A stretch of 64,000 nucleotides of DNA from Henriciella mobilis (GTDB lineage Bacteria; Pseudomonadota; Alphaproteobacteria; Caulobacterales; Hyphomonadaceae): assembly GCF_003576315.1 (NCBI RefSeq), contig NZ_QWFZ01000017.1, positions 124,001 through 188,000 of the forward strand. The letters run 5' to 3'. This document shows positions 60,337 to 64,000 of this stretch, in pieces; within the stretch, counting starts at the first letter, position 1; each line of letters begins with the position of its first letter. The notes beneath the pieces are model-generated. The model was not told the origin of the DNA and did no database searches. It worked only from the letters and a program-made list of their open reading frames with translations. Both the position numbers and the translations under genes were made by a program.

Positions 60337-61134
60337 CTACTCTACAAACTCCCACCGGTCGCCGCCGACATTGCAGGCGGTGGCGGGTTCGCTGACGCGT
60401 TGGCCGTTGATGTAACGGTCGCGATAGACGGTGCGGCATTCGCCTGTGTCGCGCGGGGCGCTGTAGCCGGCATTGTAGCCGCCGACAGTTGCGCCATATT
60501 CCGGGTCGCTCCAGGCCGGGTTGTCATTGTAGGACGATCCGCCGCCATAGAGTTCCTCGCCCGGGCGCAGGCCGTACTCGCCCTGGCCGCCATAGCCATT
60601 GTTCAGACGGACCGGCTGGGCGTCATTATCCCAGTTCTGGCCATAGGGCTGGCGCGTCGGGGCGGGTACGTTCATGCCGCCATAGCGGGCATTGCCCTGC
60701 GGGCTGTTATAGACCCGCTCGACGCAGTCATTCGAGGCGCTCCCGGCGATGGCATTGCCGGCAATGGCACCGACCACGCCGCCAATCAGCGCGCCGGCAA
60801 CCTTGTCGCCATCATCATGGCGGCGGTAGCCATGGCCATAGCCGCGATACCCGTAACCGTAGCCGCGCTTGTAGCGGTGATGACCGCGCCGGCTGTGATG
60901 GCCGTCACCATCATCGGCAATGGCTGCGCCGATCAGGCCGCCCGCAATCGCGCCGACAATCGTGCCGGCGGCCTGATTGCTGCTGCGCTCGCGGTCGCAA
61001 TTGGACTGGTAGTAGCCCTGGTTGTCATAGCCGTAGCCATCATAGCCATAGCCGGAGTAGGAATAGTTTTGGGCAGCAGCCGGAAGGCTGAAAGCCAGCG
61101 CGGCGGCGCTACCGAGACAAGCCATGCGGATCAT
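60337..61134 (-). CDS. Glycine-zipper outer-envelope protein
   Basis: A 265-residue protein with a signal peptide (MIRMACLGSAAALAFSLPAA, cleaved near QNY). Two glycine-zipper stretches (GTIVGAIAGGLIGAAIA and GALIGGVVGAIAGNAIAG) surround a Tyr/Gly/Arg/His-rich loop. The C-terminus has CRTVYRDRYINGQRV and GDRWEFVE. Glycine-zipper 2TM proteins such as YMGG/RcnB-type surface lipoproteins insert in membranes. A start at 61125 is also possible. Confidence 0.78.
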   Translation of the reverse strand: MIRMACLGSAAALAFSLPAAAQNYSYSGYGYDGYGYDNQGYYQSNCDRERSSNQAAGTIVGAIAGGLIGAAIADDGDGHHSRRGHHRYKRGYGYGYRGYGHGYRRHDDGDKVAGALIGGVVGAIAGNAIAGSASNDCVERVYNSPQGNARYGGMNVPAPTRQPYGQNWDNDAQPVRLNNGYGGQGEYGLRPGEELYGGGSSYNDNPAWSDPEYGATVGGYNAGYSAPRDTGECRTVYRDRYINGQRVSEPATACNVGGDRWEFVE

Positions 61135-61292
61135 GGATCAAAAACTCCTTTCGCGGGCGTCGGGCCAGGTCAGGCCCTTCACCTCCAGGCTGCACCCTAT
61201 CAGACCAACCTGAACGCAGGCTGAAGGCCCTGCATGAGGCCAGTCGAGCATTATCCGTGCCACTGGACGGATGGCGCCCTGTGGCCAATATT

Positions 61293-62363
61293 ATGCATAT
61301 GAGTGTTCTTGATGAGACGGGAAAGCGGATCGGGCGGGCGCGGTACACAGCTGCGCAAGGGCTGCGGTCTGCCTGGTATGGCGCGCAATACATGATCGCC
61401 AAGCGGCGCTCGGCCGGGTTCAACCGGCCCGGTGAGCCCCCTTTCAAGCCGCAGAACCCGGTCGACACGAAAGAGCTGCGCGCGGCCTATTTCCGGCTGT
61501 TTGCACAGGACAGGGCGAATATCGAGGCCGGGCTCTACCCCGCGCCGGAGGATGTCCGCGTCGCCGATCTCGGCAAGGCTGTGCGCCGGGCCGGGTATTT
61601 CCTGAAGGATGTCGCCGAAGTCGACCGCCGCCGCGTCGCGCGCGATGGCGTCGAGGTGCGCGAGACGCTGGAAGGCTCCAACCGCTATCCGGCCTATTAC
61701 CGCCAGAACTTCCACTACCAGACCGATGGCTGGCTGTCTGATGAGAGCGCGAAACTCTACGATCACCAGGTCGAAGCGCTGTTTACCGGCTCGGCCGATG
61801 CGATGCGCAGACAGGCGCTGGCGGCGATTGCGCGCGAAGTGAAGGGCCGCGACCAGCGCGAGGTGGCGCTGCTCGATCTTGCCTGCGGGACGGGCCGTTT
61901 CCTGCGCGAGACAATGCGGGCCTTCCCGCGGCTCGATGCGCGCGGCCTGGACCTGTCGCCAAACTATGCCGAGCGCGCGCGCCAGCAGGTTGCCCCCTGG
62001 CCGCATGTCGAGATCCTTGAGGGCCAGGCCGAAATCCTGCCGCTGGAAGACGCCTCGCAGGATGTGATCGTCAGCATCTACCTGTTCCACGAGCTGCCGG
62101 AGAAGACCCGCCGGGAGGTGATGCGCGAGGCCGCCCGCGTGCTGAAGCCGGGCGGGGCCTTCATCATCGCCGACAGCCTGCAATTCGGGGACAATGAGGG
62201 CCTCGACGGCATCCTCGAATACTTCCCGGAAGGCTTCCATGAGCCCTACTACAAGGCCTATCTCGGCTGGGATTTCACCCCGCCGATGAACAAGGCTGGC
62301 TTTTCACTGGAGAAGACTGAGAACGCCTTCCTCACCAAGGTGAATGTCTGGCGCAAAGCCTGA
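61293..62363 (+). CDS. Class I SAM-dependent methyltransferase
   Basis: A protein of about 356 residues. The SAM motif LLDLACGTGRF is in the C-terminal half, followed by the acidic LDLSPNYAERAR and the motif IV region IVSIYLFHELPEKTRREV and VLKPGGAFIIADSLQ. The N-terminal part (RARYTAAQGLRSAWYGAQYM) is conserved in relatives annotated as methyltransferases without known substrate. ATG 61293 or 61299 is likely; an ATG at 61257 lies further upstream. Confidence 0.82.
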   Translation: MHMSVLDETGKRIGRARYTAAQGLRSAWYGAQYMIAKRRSAGFNRPGEPPFKPQNPVDTKELRAAYFRLFAQDRANIEAGLYPAPEDVRVADLGKAVRRAGYFLKDVAEVDRRRVARDGVEVRETLEGSNRYPAYYRQNFHYQTDGWLSDESAKLYDHQVEALFTGSADAMRRQALAAIAREVKGRDQREVALLDLACGTGRFLRETMRAFPRLDARGLDLSPNYAERARQQVAPWPHVEILEGQAEILPLEDASQDVIVSIYLFHELPEKTRREVMREAARVLKPGGAFIIADSLQFGDNEGLDGILEYFPEGFHEPYYKAYLGWDFTPPMNKAGFSLEKTENAFLTKVNVWRKA

Positions 62364-62372
62364 TCCGGATAT

Positions 62373-62402
62373 GAAAATGCCGCCCCCGGGGGAGCGGCAT
62401 TT
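62373..62402. terminator. Bidirectional hairpin terminator
   Basis: AATGCCGC-CCCC pairs with GGGG-GCGGCATT around a C/G-rich centre, just after the methyltransferase stop and before the convergent TonB receptor. A-rich left and T-rich right flanks suit both directions. Confidence 0.8.
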
Positions 62403-62426
62403 CCTGTCAGGTGATGGACCGGTTGC

Positions 62427-64000
62427 TTACCAGCTATAGCTCGCACGAGCGTAGACATAGCGGCCCGAGAAGCCGTAGGGGCTGCGGCTCGAATACGGGA
62501 AGATGCCGTTGAAGCTCTGATTGCTCGGCGTCATCGTCGGGTATTCGTCGAGGACGTTGTCAGCACCAAGGCCCAGCGAAACACGCTCGGACACCTGGAA
62601 GTCGACAGAGGCGTCGATGATCCAGTCGGCTTCAAGCGTGAAGTCGTTGTCCGGATTGTTCGACGGGTCGACGACGTCGCCGAAGCGGGTCGCACGGACA
62701 TTGAAGTCCGCGATCTTGTAGCCATAGTCGGCCGACAGGATCAGCTTCGTTTCAGGCGCCGATTCCTCAAGCGTCAGAGTCCGGTCACGCCCGAACAGGG
62801 TCAGGCTCGGAATGACCTGGTTCTGCGGCACGTCGGTTACTTCGGTCTTGGAGTAGTTGAACGCCGCGGACACGCCGAGATCGCCCATGTCGCCAAAATC
62901 GAAGTCATACTTGGTGACGATGTCGATACCGGTTGTTTCCGTCTTGATGCCATTCTGGAAGAAGCGCACCAGCTGCGCGTTCACGCCGGCATCGGCCAGC
63001 ACTTGCTGGACTTCAGCACCGCCCAGGTTTTCCGTCAGGAAGATCTGGTCGTCGATGTCGATGCGGTAGGCATCGATGGTGACGAACCAGTCCGGCGTCG
63101 GCGTGATGACCGTACCGAGCGAGTAGCTCACGGACTCTTCAGCCTGCAGCTGGCCGCCGCCGAGGGCGATGGCGGCCGGGGAGGTTGCCGGGAAAGTGCC
63201 GACTTCGAAGGGCACACCGTCGATGAAGTTGGTCGAGATGGCCGTGAAGTATTGCTGTTGCAGGCTCGGGGCGCGGAAGCCGGTCGAGATGGCACCGCGA
63301 ATGGCGACCTGGTCGGTGAAGTCGTACCGGCCGGCGATCTTGCCGGTGGTCGTGTCACCGAAGTCGGAATAGTCCTCATAGCGCAGGGCGGCTGACAGCA
63401 GCGTCCTGTCATTCGGTTCCCATTCGACTTCGCCATAGATGCTGCTTGCATCGCGGCCTTCATCAACAGCCGATTCCGGCGTGAAGCCCGGGAAGACCTG
63501 GCTGCCGGCTGCGGCTGTCGGCGAGATCGGGTTGCCGAAATAGTCGGTGGCCGGGAACGGCCCCTGGATCCAGGAGGCTTCCTCGCCGGCTTCGATCTCG
63601 AAGTTCTCGTCGCGGTATTCGGCACCGAAGGCGAGCGTCGTCGTGCCCGGCAGCAGGGTGTCGAAGGTACGCACGATGTCGGCGTTGAAGGTCAGCTGGT
63701 CGAATTTCAGCGAACCGGCATCGAAGCTCGTCTGGCTCGTCGGGCCAAGCGAGGCGTTGAGCGAGTTGTTCACCGAATAGTCGAGCTCGTTGGAGCCCTT
63801 CACGACGGAGACGTCATAGTCCCACTCATTCGCCGTGCCGCGGATACCGCCGCCGAGGCTGTAGTCGAGCACGTCGCCGCCGATGACCGGCAGGAAGCCG
63901 GCGGGATAGATCTCGGCAATATTGCGCGCGTCGATGGCGCGGCGGTAGAAGCCGGGGCTTTCGCCTTCACGGTCCTGGACACCGCCAAAGGCATAGAGCT
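62427..64000 (-). CDS. TonB-dependent receptor, C-terminal part (cut by window end)
   Basis: The reading frame continues past 64000, so its start is outside the window; an internal ATG at 63872 is not the true start. The part seen is the barrel: GAEYRDENFEI, AISTGFRAPSLQQQYF, GVSAAFNYSKTEVTDV and the C-terminal RYVYARASYSW, whose final Trp is the outer-membrane insertion signal. The YRDENFEI and GFRAPSLQQ features fit a larger TonB receptor. The ligand is unknown. Confidence 0.85.
   Translation of the reverse strand, partial: LYAFGGVQDREGESPGFYRRAIDARNIAEIYPAGFLPVIGGDVLDYSLGGGIRGTANEWDYDVSVVKGSNELDYSVNNSLNASLGPTSQTSFDAGSLKFDQLTFNADIVRTFDTLLPGTTTLAFGAEYRDENFEIEAGEEASWIQGPFPATDYFGNPISPTAAAGSQVFPGFTPESAVDEGRDASSIYGEVEWEPNDRTLLSAALRYEDYSDFGDTTTGKIAGRYDFTDQVAIRGAISTGFRAPSLQQQYFTAISTNFIDGVPFEVGTFPATSPAAIALGGGQLQAEESVSYSLGTVITPTPDWFVTIDAYRIDIDDQIFLTENLGGAEVQQVLADAGVNAQLVRFFQNGIKTETTGIDIVTKYDFDFGDMGDLGVSAAFNYSKTEVTDVPQNQVIPSLTLFGRDRTLTLEESAPETKLILSADYGYKIADFNVRATRFGDVVDPSNNPDNDFTLEADWIIDASVDFQVSERVSLGLGADNVLDEYPTMTPSNQSFNGIFPYSSRSPYGFSGRYVYARASYSW

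Noticed and set aside
1-64000. CRISPR arrays, tRNA or rRNA genes, insertion sequences, prophage or toxin-antitoxin pairs
   Set aside because: I looked for regularly spaced direct repeats, tRNA-like TTCGA-arm and acceptor patterns, transposase motifs and paired small genes, and found none that hold up.

Overview
The window is a GC-rich, densely packed stretch of a Gram-negative chromosome. It carries Lgt, lipoproteins, OmpW, two TonB-dependent receptors, UbiK and COQ9-like ubiquinone factors, many acyl-CoA enzymes and a Zur-type Fur protein. Together these suggest an aerobic alphaproteobacterium, most likely a marine member of the Hyphomonadaceae/Maricaulales group. That assignment is inferred from gene content and protein style, not from a marker gene: there is no rRNA, tRNA, CRISPR array, insertion sequence or phage gene in the window. 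It reads as ordinary core and near-core chromosome, and no intergenic gap exceeds about 265 bases once start codons are corrected.

Layout. 98-3889 (minus): YbjN-like protein, ProC, a TetR/COQ9-like protein, PgeF and PRPP synthetase. 4112-6643 (plus): molybdate transporter modABC. 6656-6901: ubiK. 6989-8964: lgt and a MidA-type methyltransferase joined by a TTGA overlap. 8961-11436 (minus): a MarR-OmpR-EnvZ operon. 11489-14404: branched-chain aminotransferase, 1-Cys peroxiredoxin, SixA-like phosphatase and two small genes around an AT-rich patch. 14513-17267: FAD oxidoreductase, GT2 glycosyltransferase and a small membrane protein. 17409-19829: a paired acyl-CoA dehydrogenase. 20092-28661: glutamate-synthase-like flavoprotein, class A PBP, thioredoxin-fold protein, alanine/Na+ symporter, PurB and IspH. 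28783-34949: lipoprotein, ArgS, small proteins, DUF4197 lipoprotein, alpha/beta hydrolase and thioesterase. 35079-36928: Zur, an exported protein and OmpW.

37049-44325: acyl-CoA dehydrogenase, rhomboid protease, a NrtR-like regulator coupled to an HD phosphohydrolase, and a divergent DUF6607/TonB-receptor pair with iron-box-like operators. 44332-49522: pirin, KAS III-like enzyme, YgfZ, Tag, lipoproteins and an outer-membrane barrel. 49706-55682: dihydroorotase, tandem small membrane paralogs, an M20 peptidase, and an S41 peptidase with a small lipoprotein. 55860-60113: K+ channel, acyl-CoA ligase and a ThDP enzyme in one tight cluster. 60121-64000: a perfect inverted repeat, glycine-zipper protein, methyltransferase, and a TonB receptor cut off by the window end.

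Genes are tightly spaced. Many same-strand neighbours overlap by ATGA or TTGA, and three convergent pairs share a palindromic CTAG as both stop codons. The parts least explained by known genes are the 11-bp periodic array at 48133-48197, the 33-bp inverted repeat at 60121-60251, the AT-rich inverted repeat at 14129-14211, the tandem membrane paralogs at 51116-52143 and the channel/ligase/ThDP cluster at 55860-60113. I did not find a clear new defence or mobile system here.
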